Positions 22,401 through 30,324 of a stretch of 64,000 bases of DNA are shown here, piece after piece. The position numbers and the translations under genes were made by a program. Within the stretch, counting starts at the first letter, position 1, and each line of letters begins with the position of its first letter. The stretch comes from Solen grandis. Its lineage: Eukaryota; Mollusca; Bivalvia; Adapedonta; Solenidae. The notes under the pieces were generated by a model. It was given only the letters and a program-made list of their open reading frames with translations, did not search any database and had not been told where the DNA came from. The stretch spans positions 44,149,880 through 44,213,879 of the forward strand of contig CM037792.1 of assembly GCA_021229015.1 (NCBI GenBank), read 5' to 3'.

Positions 22401-23290
22401 GTGTAAAGAAATATATCCAACAGATTTTAAAATAAATTTATACAGATAAAAAAGAAAAATATATTCCTTATAAAATTCTTAATAAAGACTATAATTATAG
22501 CTTATTCTTCTTTAGAGGATTTTACCAAGGAGATGGAAATAAGAAAGGTCTTACATTTTCTTTTTCACAAAAAAGTAAAATTACATTTTCATGTTTACAT
22601 TATCTTATAACATCTCTAGGATATAATGCCAACATTAATACAAGAATAGATAAACCAAATATATTCCATTTATTCATAACAAAAAAAGAACAAATTGCTA
22701 CAGTAAAAAAGATAATACCGTTAGGAAAAGAAAAAAGAATAGTATATGATTTATCTACAGAAACTGGGGATTTTAATTGTGGATTTCCATTAATCTGTTC
22801 AAATACGGATTCTATCTTCTTATCAATAACAACAAAAGATATTTATAAAGATTTAGAAAAAATAAAAGATGACTATCTAGATACTTCGGATTATCCTAAA
22901 GATCATAAACTTCATTCACAAAAAAATAAAAAAGTAATTGGATATTTTAAAGATGAACTAAATGGAAAAATTATGAATGAGATAGTTTTCTTAAGAAGTA
23001 AAGCTTATTCTTTTACTTTAACTGATGTCGAAGATTTACCAGGCTGCGTAGCACTAAAGGAAATAAAGAAATTAAAAGGAATAGGAACAACAACAATTAA
23101 AAAAGATATAAAGTTTGATGATTATAAAAATTGTTTATTTAATGAAACAGAACAAATAAATAAGATGTATACATTAAACTCTGATAAACATGAAATGTAT
23201 ATTAATGAAGTAAATAAAAAAAGTATGTCTCCATTTGATGATAAAAGATATATATGTGATAATGGAATAGATACTTTACCCTTTACGTAA
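19423..23290 (+). pseudogene. polB: protein-primed DNA polymerase B of the Polinton, frameshifted and internally deleted, intein-split
   Basis: This would replicate the linear element by protein priming. Order of parts: N-terminal domain; a CxxC element near 20209-20226; Exo I with CDFES (20351-20365); Exo II NGSNYDFHFLIE (20725-20760); Exo III YHELYLKTDVLILAD (about 21109-21153); motif A YLDANNLYGW (21492-21521); motif B KLMNNSFYGK (21783-21812); motif C TDSIF from 22805, directly after an intein; and the C-terminal block DDKRYICDNGIDTL. At least seven frame breaks occur (about 19500, 19985, 20250, 20515, 21045, 21816, 22446), mostly in A-runs. Two conserved stretches seem missing: one between motifs A and B, and one after motif B. 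The ATG at 19423 is the likely start. The stop overlaps the convergent gene at 23276 by 15 bp. It should be inactive unless the breaks are sequencing errors. Confidence 0.93.
21925..22804 (+). other. intein with LAGLIDADG-type endonuclease inside polB, motif C site, N-terminus eroded
   Basis: This is a self-splicing insert placed exactly before the TDS of polymerase motif C, the site used by PolB inteins of giant DNA viruses. Seen in order: a Hint-fold segment EVWTSKGFAKIK; block B-like VDVTEDHSLI (22111-22140); endonuclease motifs FIEGFFLADG (22288-22317) and FFRGFYQGDG (about 22511-22540); block F-like VYDLSTETGDF; and a C-terminal Asn at 22802-22804 before the Thr of TDS. The penultimate residue is Ser rather than the usual His (ICSN). 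The N-terminal Cys is not visible: the junction near 21905-21930 is scrambled by a stop and a probable deletion. One frameshift lies near 22446. The family match is firm; activity is doubtful. Confidence 0.88.
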
Positions 23291-23704
23291 TTTCCATGCA
23301 ACAAATCCAGTTAATGCCATTCCACCAATAATAAATACAATCTCTTTATTTTTTTGATCTTCAGAAGGAGTATAAAAATCACTTAATGTAGGTTCTTTAG
23401 GTAAAGGTTCTAATTGTTTACCTGTGATATAGTAATATTGTTTCATTGCTTCATCAACATCTTCAAAGGTTTTTACAGCATGATCTTCCTTTTTTGTTTG
23501 TTCATTAATAAAATCTAATCTTTGTGTTCTTTCTTCACTCCATTTATTATGTGAAGCTTGATATTCTTCCATCGCTCTATCATGTCTTTTTCTTTCTTCA
23601 TCACTTTTATTCTTATCAATAAGAGAAAATAAATAATTACCCCCTCCAAATGCAGCAGCATTCAATGCTGCTCCACCAACCATCATTACTAATGCACTTG
23701 CCAT
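23276..23704 (-). CDS. conserved Polinton membrane-associated protein, 142 aa
   Basis: The frame is intact. An N-terminal Gly/Ala-rich hydrophobic segment (ALVMMVGGAALNAAAFGGG) is followed by a charged helical middle with the word RLDFINEQTKKE and the motif YYYITGK, then LSDFYTPSEDQK and a C-terminal transmembrane helix (IVFIIGGMALTGFVAW). Proteins of this architecture recur in animal Polintons. Their role is not known to me; membrane interaction or a minor virion part is an inference. It is the last gene of a leftward run of four, and its end overlaps the polymerase end by 15 bp. Confidence 0.75.
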   Translation of the reverse strand: MASALVMMVGGAALNAAAFGGGNYLFSLIDKNKSDEERKRHDRAMEEYQASHNKWSEERTQRLDFINEQTKKEDHAVKTFEDVDEAMKQYYYITGKQLEPLPKEPTLSDFYTPSEDQKNKEIVFIIGGMALTGFVAWKLRKG

Positions 23705-23739
23705 TTTATATATATTTTATTAAAACATAAAAAAATAAA

Positions 23740-23967
23740 CTACTTCATAATATCAGCAGGAATAATACCTTGTTTAACCAACATATCTCTTGTATAAGTA
23801 GCTAGAAGAATATCAAGAGTTAACATTGAAACATCACTAAAATTTAAATCTACTTTAGGAGCAGGTTTTCTTAAAACCTTTTTAATTATTTCTGCATAAC
23901 CAATTGTTAAAACAGAAACTACTCCTGCATGATAAGCTGTATTAATAATTTGATTTTTATCTGCCAT
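23740..23967 (-). CDS. small Polinton protein, 75 aa, predicted membrane-active
   Basis: The frame is intact, with no recognised domain name. A hydrophobic N-terminal half (GVVSVLTIGYAEIIKKVL) and a second amphipathic stretch (MLTLDILLATYTRDML) end in KQGIIPADIMK. Short proteins with this ending recur in animal Polintons, next to the gene at 23276 as here. The 35-bp gap between them and the same direction suggest one transcript. Its function is unknown; a small membrane-embedded virion component is possible. Confidence 0.65.
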   Translation of the reverse strand: MADKNQIINTAYHAGVVSVLTIGYAEIIKKVLRKPAPKVDLNFSDVSMLTLDILLATYTRDMLVKQGIIPADIMK

Positions 23968-24030
23968 TTTTTAGAAAACAAATTTGTGTTCAGCTATGGA
24001 ACATTACGGACAAAGTCCGGCCGCGTAGCA

Positions 24031-24483
24031 TTAAAGATTAAATGGATCATATTCAACTTTTTCTTGTGGTTTAATTTCTTTCTTAGGTTGCATGGGGTTT
24101 ACTTGTTTAGAATTATACATATATAATCCTAATCCAAAAACTCCGACTAAACATAAAGGTATATAATTTTTGTATATATTTACACGGACAAAGTCCGGCT
24201 GTGAAACACTATGTTGAACTTCTTTAACTTCATCATTGTGTTTAACAGCCGGACTTTGTCCGTCCTCTTTTGTAATGCTATGGACTTTGTCTGGCTGTGA
24301 AACACTACGCAGCCGGGTTTCATCCGTAATAGATTTTAATTGAATGTTTTCTTTCTTCATTGCTTCCATTTCTTTTCTTTTTAATTCAGCTTTTATTTTT
24401 TTTGCTTCTGCACCTTTCTTACCAGCAGATACTCGTTTTGGATTTTTTATTTTTATTTTAACTTCGGGGGTTTCTTCATTCAT
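24031..24483 (-). CDS. lysine-rich protein with one C-terminal transmembrane helix
   Basis: The start is taken at the ATG 24481-24483, which overlaps the stop of the upstream gene (24476-24478), a typical compact-genome junction. The 150-residue product begins with a Lys/Glu-rich basic part (SAGKKGAEAKKIKAELKRKE) suited to binding nucleic acid. It then has repeat-encoded stretches with SVSQPD, and a hydrophobic helix (YIPLCLVGVFGLGLYMY) near the end. The repeats in the middle are copies of the element's short GC-rich palindromes inserted in frame. The role is unknown; a core or DNA-condensing protein is a guess. Confidence 0.6.
   Translation of the reverse strand: MNEETPEVKIKIKNPKRVSAGKKGAEAKKIKAELKRKEMEAMKKENIQLKSITDETRLRSVSQPDKVHSITKEDGQSPAVKHNDEVKEVQHSVSQPDFVRVNIYKNYIPLCLVGVFGLGLYMYNSKQVNPMQPKKEIKPQEKVEYDPFNL
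24183..24331. repeat. cluster of short GC-rich palindromic repeats inside a Polinton gene
   Basis: It contains GGACAAAGTCCGGCTGTG and its partial inverted partner CAGCCGGACTTTGTCC, then CTGGCTGTGAAACACTACG and GCAGCCGGGTTTCATCCG. The GC content stands out from the roughly 25-30% GC surroundings. Related words occur at about 20031, 20111, 23989, 24560, 24990, 25293, 26011, 28291, 28400, 31057 and 31683. Confidence 0.8.
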
Positions 24484-25060
24484 TTTTATTGGTGGTATTT
24501 TCACTTTTTTCAACTGGTGTATTTTCAACTGGTGTATTTTCAACTGGTGTAGTAAAATGCTCCATAGCCGGACTATGGAACAGCTGCGGAGCATTTTGCC
24601 CGAAGTCAATATGACTAGCAGTTGTTATCATAGTAGTAAAAGGAGCAAGATACATTCCATATCTATAATACAATTCACAACAAGCGTTATTTACAGCATG
24701 ATTGATAAATGGATCTTCTTCTAAATCTTGTATTAGTTTTGGTGGATTAACAACATTAAAATATTTTGATACCCCCATAACATATAAATTAATAAAAGAA
24801 TTACCTAATGTCTTAGTCATACTTGCTCCTAATCTAGCTTCATATCGAATATATAATTTAATAATTTCTTCATCTGGTAATTTTTCAATATCTAAAACTG
24901 AGAATTCTTTTCCTAAATATTGTTTACTCATTCCTCCAGAAACAAGAGCTAAAAGTCTTTCTCTTTTTTCATTGTCATTATGTATATGTAACAGCTGTGT
25001 AGCATTATTCTGTGGATTTGGTGTTTCTAATTTATCCTTTAGAATTTTTTCGGCATCCAT
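24476..25060 (-). CDS. conserved Polinton protein, about 194 aa
   Basis: The start is taken at the ATG 25058-25060, which gives a hydrophilic N-terminus; an in-frame ATG at 25082-25084 is less likely. The central segment is well conserved among animal Polintons: IRYEARLGASMTKTLG, INLYVMGVSKYF, then ELYYRYGMYLAPFT. The C-terminus carries three copies of TPVEN, encoded by a 15-bp direct repeat near 24505-24550, and a palindromic insert encoding a short SPAMEHF-type stretch. No enzymatic motif is visible. It is the first gene of the leftward four-gene run, just inside the ATPase remnant, so it may be structural or packaging-related; that is inference. Confidence 0.72.
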   Translation of the reverse strand: MDAEKILKDKLETPNPQNNATQLLHIHNDNEKRERLLALVSGGMSKQYLGKEFSVLDIEKLPDEEIIKLYIRYEARLGASMTKTLGNSFINLYVMGVSKYFNVVNPPKLIQDLEEDPFINHAVNNACCELYYRYGMYLAPFTTMITTASHIDFGQNAPQLFHSPAMEHFTTPVENTPVENTPVEKSENTTNKNE

Positions 25061-25266
25061 TTTATATATTAATTTTTTAAGCATTATTATGTAAACTTAA
25101 GGTAAATTTTTAGTATTATTAAATTCTTTAGTATTATTAAAGCATTACTTAAGCATTACTATGTTTACCTTAAGGTAAATATAAGCATTACTAATTAACA
25201 ATCATTTTAGGTTGTCAGTTAAAATTAATTTTTTTTCCTATCTTTGTAAAAAATATCCCAAACTAA

Positions 25267-25535
25267 TTATATCTTTGTGAAATAACCCCTTTGTTCAGCT
25301 GTAAAGCCTAATTCTGATAACATATTTTTTTACTTTGTTAATTCTTTTGTATAATTTTTTTTGTTTTTGGTTTTTAACCTTTATTTTTATAAGCTTTATT
25401 CCATTGAATAGTTGGACATAGTATAATAATATATTTAAATACTCCTTTATATTGATTTTCTAAAAGATCTAAAACAAATTCAGTTTTATTTCCAAAAGGT
25501 ATTTTGGTAAGTCCATTTTTAAATCTTTTAAATGA
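25267..25535 (-). pseudogene. remnant of the Polinton packaging ATPase (FtsK/HerA-like, A32 type)
   Basis: Two pieces of the genome-packaging ATPase remain. The first (25374-25535) has an eroded P-loop area ending GNKTEFVLDLLE and the block FKYIIILCPTIQWNK. The second (25267-25323, another frame) has MLSELGFTAEQ, which in intact family members lies well after Walker B. The stretch between them, with Walker B, is gone; the complete enzyme is usually over 200 residues. The second piece is interrupted by one of the CAGCTG palindromes. It overlaps the start of the + strand gene at 25532. Loss of this gene alone should prevent virion packaging by this copy. Confidence 0.8.
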
Positions 25536-25963
25536 GTGAAGAAAAAAATTAAAAAAATAGAGAAGTTCCAAGTGATTATTCTGAAAGTTCAAACCGTTCC
25601 GAAGATGATTATCCAGAAGAAGAATCTATACGGAATTTAATTTCAAAAGCAGAAGAAGGTGTAAAAAAAATGAACTCAGATTTACTACATAGATATAGAA
25701 TAAGTAATAATTTAGAAGAAGCAGGAGAACGTTTAAAAAAATTGAACTCAGTTTTAGAAAATAAATATAGAGATGAAATAAATAAGAAATTAGTTGAAGA
25801 GAAGAAAGAAAGATATATTTTTAAAAGATTAGCACGTTTTTTTTTTGGTTTGGGAGGTTTATTATTGGTAAAATTTATAGTAAGTTATTTAATAGAAATA
25901 AAAATTAAATATGTTTTACTTTTAGTAAATATGTTTACTTTTAGTAAATATGTTTACTTTTAG
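25532..25963 (+). pseudogene. Polinton protein with acidic N-terminus and C-terminal membrane segment; early stop
   Basis: The frame from the ATG at 25532-25534 has a TAA at codon 7 and is then open to 25963. Without that stop it would encode about 142 residues; an internal ATG at 25670 gives 97. The N-terminal part is Ser/Glu/Asp-rich, followed by a coiled-coil-prone segment (NNLEEAGERLKKLNSVLE), a basic patch (FKRLARFFFGL) and a hydrophobic helix (LGGLLLVKFIVSYLI). Short copies of the word TTTTAGTAAATATG repeat at its end. The first codons lie over the ATPase remnant. Proteins of this form accompany Polinton ATPases; the function is unknown. Confidence 0.6.
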
Positions 25964-26010
25964 TAAATATGAATTTAAAATATTTAAAAAAATAAATGTT
26001 TATTTCTTTA

Positions 26011-26093
26011 TGTAACAGCTGGAATTTTATTCCACTATGTAACAGCTGGAATTTTATTTCACTATGGAACAGCTGTGAAACACTAATACGCAA
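26011..26093. repeat. tandem GC-poor palindromes with CAGCTG core, downstream of the capsid gene
   Basis: AACAGCTGGAATTTTATTCC occurs here in two tandem variants, followed by GGAACAGCTGTGAAACACTA. Each holds a GGAATTTTATTCC hairpin. The array abuts the capsid stop, so it could act in 3' end formation, but it is also part of the dispersed repeat family. Confidence 0.7.
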
Positions 26094-27240
26094 TATTTCT
26101 AAATCTACCCTCTTCAAAATTAATTTGTGCATCTTGTATAACAAACAGATAAACATTTATTGACTCATCCGATCCTGCGTCTTTTGTTATTTGTATTGTG
26201 ATACCTTCTGAAGCATTTTCAATTCTTCTTCCAGAACCGTGTAGAGAGTTATCATCCGTTGAACGTAAATCTAACCATAATGCATAACTGTTTGTTAGAT
26301 ATTTTTCTAATGTTACATTGGTGAAATATAAATCTTTTACAATCATATTTGTTTCTTTATTCCGTTTCGAATTCAAAGCAAAGAATTTATTTATCTCATC
26401 CCATTGTTGATAAGCTCTCATTCCTTGACTGTATAGTTGATTTGGAACTCCTTCTATTGTTATTTCTACTTTTGTTATTTTAGGATTAAAATTGTTTTTA
26501 TTTTTAAATAATATTCTATCATATAAAATAACCATCTTACCACTAAATCTATTTCTAATTATTCTAGCTAATTCAACATCAGAAACACTTTCAAATTCTA
26601 AACAAATATTCTTAATAACATAAGAAGCATTATTATCACTAGATCTAACTACTTTATTATAATCATTAAATGTAAGTTCATATTCAAGTCTATCTCCTAG
26701 ACCAGCTTGATAAAAAGGCATATGTGATTCTAATAGTTCAAAATCTAAAGGAATACAAAATCTATTTCCATATGCCTTTGCAATGGCTTCATCTTGTGTA
26801 TCTGAGGAAGCATTACCAGATCCAACTCTATGTCTTAACATGTTTATTTTACCAATTCCTTGGTACGCCATATTTTCACGTTCTGTAGTAGGCTTCCATA
26901 AATCGATATAACAATGATATATATCACTATCCTCAATTGACATCACTTCATTTCCTGATATTCGTATTGTTGTGTTTTTAATTATTGATCTTCCTATATT
27001 TGGATATATTGTTGCGTTTGCATCACTATCACTTTTGATTTCAATTTCAAATGCTAATCTAACTGTTCCAGGAACAATAACATCATTACCACTTAGATTA
27101 GGAAATCTTACTAACAAGTTTTGATTTTCATCAATAGTTGAAGGATTATTAGTTATTACAACACTTTGACGAATACCTCTAATTCCTCTAGGCTCTCTTA
27201 TTCTTCTGTATGGGTTTAGTTTTTCTCCGTAAGCCGACAT
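26083..27240 (-). CDS. MCP: predicted major capsid protein (double jelly-roll, hexon-like)
   Basis: A 385-residue intact frame. It contains the blocks that mark Polinton/adintovirus capsid proteins: FPNLSGNDVIVPGT (about residues 46-59), NTTIRISGNEVMSIEDSD, and YGNRFCIPLDFELLESHMP with GDRLEYELTFNDYN following. The double jelly-roll fold assembles trimers into an icosahedral shell. The size is below that of some relatives, whose capsid proteins reach 450 or more residues, so the C-terminus may be short; no break is visible. The start codon follows a 53-bp divergent spacer shared with the + strand gene at 27294, which holds a GGAATTTTTATTCC palindrome. The intact state contrasts with the broken replication genes. 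Confidence 0.9.
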   Translation of the reverse strand: MSAYGEKLNPYRRIREPRGIRGIRQSVVITNNPSTIDENQNLLVRFPNLSGNDVIVPGTVRLAFEIEIKSDSDANATIYPNIGRSIIKNTTIRISGNEVMSIEDSDIYHCYIDLWKPTTERENMAYQGIGKINMLRHRVGSGNASSDTQDEAIAKAYGNRFCIPLDFELLESHMPFYQAGLGDRLEYELTFNDYNKVVRSSDNNASYVIKNICLEFESVSDVELARIIRNRFSGKMVILYDRILFKNKNNFNPKITKVEITIEGVPNQLYSQGMRAYQQWDEINKFFALNSKRNKETNMIVKDLYFTNVTLEKYLTNSYALWLDLRSTDDNSLHGSGRRIENASEGITIQITKDAGSDESINVYLFVIQDAQINFEEGRFRNIAY

Positions 27241-27293
27241 TTTTTAGAGGGAATTTTTAATGTTTTAAAACTGGAATTTTTATTCCATATAAA

Positions 27294-27796
27294 ATGGCAG
27301 AAGGAGGATATGATTTTGAAAATCCTGTGTTTGATGAAGATGATTATGATGATTATGATGAGGAAACTCCTCTTATAGATGATAATGATGAACAAAGTCA
27401 AAGTACTTCTATTGATAATGTTTATAATAATGTTGATACAGGAACAAACCCTGAATATTTATTGAAACATATGACGAACTTGTTTTATGAAAGAAACCAA
27501 GAACCTATGAGGGAAATTAATACCTTAATAAAAAAGGATAAATTCAACAGACCTGTGTTATATGTTTCAGATGGCAATAAAGAATACCCTATATCATATT
27601 ATGAAACAAACAATTATAATGAAACATTAAAATATTATTCACTTGACACACTTCAGGGGAATATCGTATTGATTTTGTTCGAAGGGTTTTAGGAGTAGAT
27701 GATTTTCAATCTTATTCTACAAGGGTTAGTCATGGTAGAAAAGAGTTGGCACAATTAATTAAGGAACGAGAAAATAATAATTTAAAAAAATTATAA
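27294..27796 (+). pseudogene. Polinton acidic protein (MAEGGYDFENP type), frameshifted
   Basis: The frame opens with MAEGGYDFENPVF and a run of Asp/Glu/Tyr (DEDDYDDYDEE), a signature start of a virion-associated protein found in animal Polintons. It stops at 27692. A one-base shift near 27655 would carry the frame on to 27796, with a helix rich in basic and acidic residues. In relatives this protein is considerably longer and is often joined to the domain encoded separately at 27812. The present gene is therefore shortened as well as shifted. It diverges from the capsid gene, 53 bp apart, so the two may be co-regulated late genes. Confidence 0.7.
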
Positions 27797-27811
27797 AAGG
27801 GTTTAAAGGCT

Positions 27812-28315
27812 ATGACTACTGTAAGAGAAGAACTTGTAAATGGATTAGCTAAATTAAATGAAACAAATAAAGACTTAACAAGAGAAATAAATAAATTAGA
27901 AAGAGCTAAGGAAGATAATGATGAATTCCAAATAAAAAGAATTACTGAAAGAATAAAAACTTTATTTAGAGAACAAGGGATTACAATTGTTAGTATTTTA
28001 ACTGCTTTTGGAATGATTATTGGTGTTATTGTTGAGACTTTTATTCCTGGTGGTGGTGGAACTGTAACACCTAAACCTCCTGGGAAAGGAGGAAATGTAA
28101 GAGATTGGATAAAAAAACAATTATCAAATATTGCTAAACTATTAGCAAAACTTGCAGGAAAAGCGGTAGAGGCATTACCCGGAATTATTGGAGCTATTGT
28201 AGGATGGTTATTAAAAACAACAGGAAATGTTGTTGCATGGTTTGGAAATAATTTATGGGCTTTATTAATTTTAGTTGTAGGAATGATATATACAGCTGTG
28301 AACAAAGTTCGTTAG
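27812..28315 (+). CDS. Polinton membrane protein with coiled coil and Gly-rich hydrophobic domains
   Basis: The 167-residue intact frame starts with a helix (TTVREELVNGLAKLNETNKD) of coiled-coil character to about residue 45. It then has a hydrophobic segment (ITIVSILTAFGMIIGVIVET), a short Gly/Pro linker (GGGGTVTPKPPGKGG) and an Ala/Leu/Gly-rich C-terminal half with two more likely membrane or amphipathic helices. The layout resembles membrane-active proteins of adenovirus-like particles; a membrane-disrupting or internal virion role is inference. It begins 15 bp after the upstream gene and may be the detached C-terminal half of it. It overlaps the convergent gene at 28312 by 4 bp. Confidence 0.75.
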   Translation: MTTVREELVNGLAKLNETNKDLTREINKLERAKEDNDEFQIKRITERIKTLFREQGITIVSILTAFGMIIGVIVETFIPGGGGTVTPKPPGKGGNVRDWIKKQLSNIAKLLAKLAGKAVEALPGIIGAIVGWLLKTTGNVVAWFGNNLWALLILVVGMIYTAVNKVR

Positions 28316-29559
28316 AGAACATACTCGTAAATAAATAAAGCTAAAAGTCCTGTTGTAATACTTCCTGTTATAATAGTTGTTTTATCATCTTCATGTTCAC
28401 TAGTGCTATGCAACCGGATTTCATCCGTAGGTTCACTAGGTTTTATTGGTTTACTTATTTCTGGTAAAGATTTTTTTGTTGGTGTACCACGTATATCTAT
28501 AGGTTGTGTAGTAGGTTCAACATGAGAAACATTTACATCACTATTAAAACCAAGTGTTTGAATTTCTGTTGCAACTACAATTTTATTATTATATCCTACA
28601 ATAGTGTCAATTTGTAATTCCATATCACTAGGAGACATATATAACCCAATACCATAAACATAATCAACTTTACTTCTTGCATATTTTAATACATTTTCAT
28701 AATTTGATATTTGAGTAGGTAAATCAATTGGACTGTCAACTGCATCTTGAACATTTGCTAAAAATTGTTTTTGAGAATCAAATCCTGTCCCTAATTTCAA
28801 TATATCTGTTCGTGTTTGAGCTTGTGCCCCTAATAGAGCCCATACAAACATTCTAATACTTTCATTAATTCTTTCAACACCTGCTTTTGTAAAACCTTCT
28901 GATTTATCTAATATAAACATTGTCCATGCTTTGCTTATATCTACTGTATGTGATATACTATCATTTGGGCTAAGGAATGGACCATCACTTCTATGTTCTT
29001 GTCTGTATTTTCCAGATGGTTCAAAGTATTGTACCCATTGTCCGAGACCCTGACATTTAGAGCTACTTTCTAATTTTTGTCTCCAATCTGTATTTTGTGA
29101 AACATTAAATTCATTACATATCTTTTTATATGCGGCTTTATCATAAAGATTTTTATAATAACAAAATGACTCATCTGTTGGTAAAGGTGTTTTAAGTTCT
29201 TTCAAAATACGAGAAATACAATAATAAACATGAAATGTATATACTGATTTAGTTAATAGAGCAGTGTTTTGCATATGATCTTGATAACTTACTCCACAAC
29301 CAGAAGTAGCACACCAAACCGCAAAATTTAATTGACATTGCCACCAATCAAATGAAGAATGCTTCCATGTATTCCAAGGTTCATTGGTGTGTAATGTAGG
29401 GTTTTGATAGTTTTGAAATAAATCAGGAAATGTTACTAAAAAATTCCCATCTTGGTTAACATAAATTGTTTGTTTTGCAAGATTAATATTCTTTTTAGTA
29501 TATTTAACATGTGGATTATATGAAACATCAGGGTTGTATTTAAAAGCTTGTGAAATCAT
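28312..29559 (-). CDS. large Trp/Cys-rich Polinton protein, 415 aa, C-terminal anchor
   Basis: Intact frame. The N-terminal third includes WWQCQLNFAVWCATSGCG, then SVYTFHVYYCISRILKEL and TDWRQKL. These blocks recur in proteins of animal Polintons, but I do not know a function for them. The middle is soluble and helical (SIRMFVWALLGAQAQTRTDI). The C-terminal 70 residues are Pro/Thr/Glu-rich and end in a hydrophobic helix (ITTGLLALFIYEYVL). A palindromic repeat at 28400-28432 is embedded in frame near the C-terminus. The start codon is 16 bp from the divergent gene at 29576. It could be a virion or assembly protein; that is a guess from context and preservation. Confidence 0.78.
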   Translation of the reverse strand: MISQAFKYNPDVSYNPHVKYTKKNINLAKQTIYVNQDGNFLVTFPDLFQNYQNPTLHTNEPWNTWKHSSFDWWQCQLNFAVWCATSGCGVSYQDHMQNTALLTKSVYTFHVYYCISRILKELKTPLPTDESFCYYKNLYDKAAYKKICNEFNVSQNTDWRQKLESSSKCQGLGQWVQYFEPSGKYRQEHRSDGPFLSPNDSISHTVDISKAWTMFILDKSEGFTKAGVERINESIRMFVWALLGAQAQTRTDILKLGTGFDSQKQFLANVQDAVDSPIDLPTQISNYENVLKYARSKVDYVYGIGLYMSPSDMELQIDTIVGYNNKIVVATEIQTLGFNSDVNVSHVEPTTQPIDIRGTPTKKSLPEISKPIKPSEPTDEIRLHSTSEHEDDKTTIITGSITTGLLALFIYEYVL

Positions 29560-29575
29560 TTTTTATCGGTAAAAA

Positions 29576-30291
29576 ATGTATCATAAAATTTCTAATATTA
29601 ATAAACCTATAAACCTACAACAATATATAGATAATAAACATGGAGATACAAAAATTAGATTAAAAAGTTTTAATTATACTATAGGATGGTATAACATAGA
29701 AAATATTCAAATAATAAAAAAAATTTAAATTAAAAAAAAAACAGAGGATGAGGAAACGAGAAAGAGAATAAGAAAAGAAAGAGAAAGAGATTTTATAGAA
29801 TATAATAAAGAAAAGTTAGAAAGAGAAAGAATAGAAAGAGAAAGAAAAAGAATAGAAGAGTTAAAAAGAGAAAGAATGGAAGAGTTAGAAAGAGAAAGAG
29901 AAAGAATAGAAGAGTTAAAAAGAGAAAGAGAAAGAGAAAGAATAGAAAAGTTAGAAAGAGAAAGAGAAAGAATAGAAGAGTTAGAAAGAGAAAGAATGGA
30001 AGAGTTAGAAAGAGAAAGAGAAAGAATAGAAGAAGAGAAAATAAAAGCTAATACTATTAGTATTCCTACTAATTATAAACAATTATATATTCACCTTGAA
30101 CAAATAAATAGTGCTTATAATTTTCATAATGGAGCACCTAGTAAAATCTTAGGAGTTGTTCCTGTTGAAAATAAATCATTTGGAGATATTGTTAATATTA
30201 TTTTTGATAATTCAGAGTATAAAAAATTAACTAGGAAATTTAATTAAGATAATCATGGATTACCAATGAGTTGTGTTTTAGAAATCATATA
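29576..30291 (+). pseudogene. penton-like protein copy 1, middle replaced by a Glu/Arg coiled coil, broken
   Basis: The start (ATG 29576) and end match the next gene, with shared ISNIN, NLQQYID and, near the C-terminus, YKQLYIHLEQI plus FHNGAPSKILGVVPVEN. Between them, instead of the jelly-roll half seen in copy 2, lies a stretch (29756-30040) encoding only Glu, Arg, Lys, Leu, Ile and Met in ERERERIEEL-type repeats. On the DNA level this is a polypurine tract of about 290 bp. A stop near 29725, a shift before the repeat and a deletion near 30237 (then DNHGLPMSCVLEI in a new register) break the frame. Either a coiled-coil gene was fused into a duplicate, or purine repeats expanded there. Confidence 0.72.
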
Positions 30292-30324
30292 AATTATATA
30301 AAATTCATTTTTTTATCAATAAAA

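Noticed and set aside
27730..28305. 191-residue open frame on the - strand
   Set aside because: It is the antisense shadow of the intact membrane protein gene at 27812-28315.
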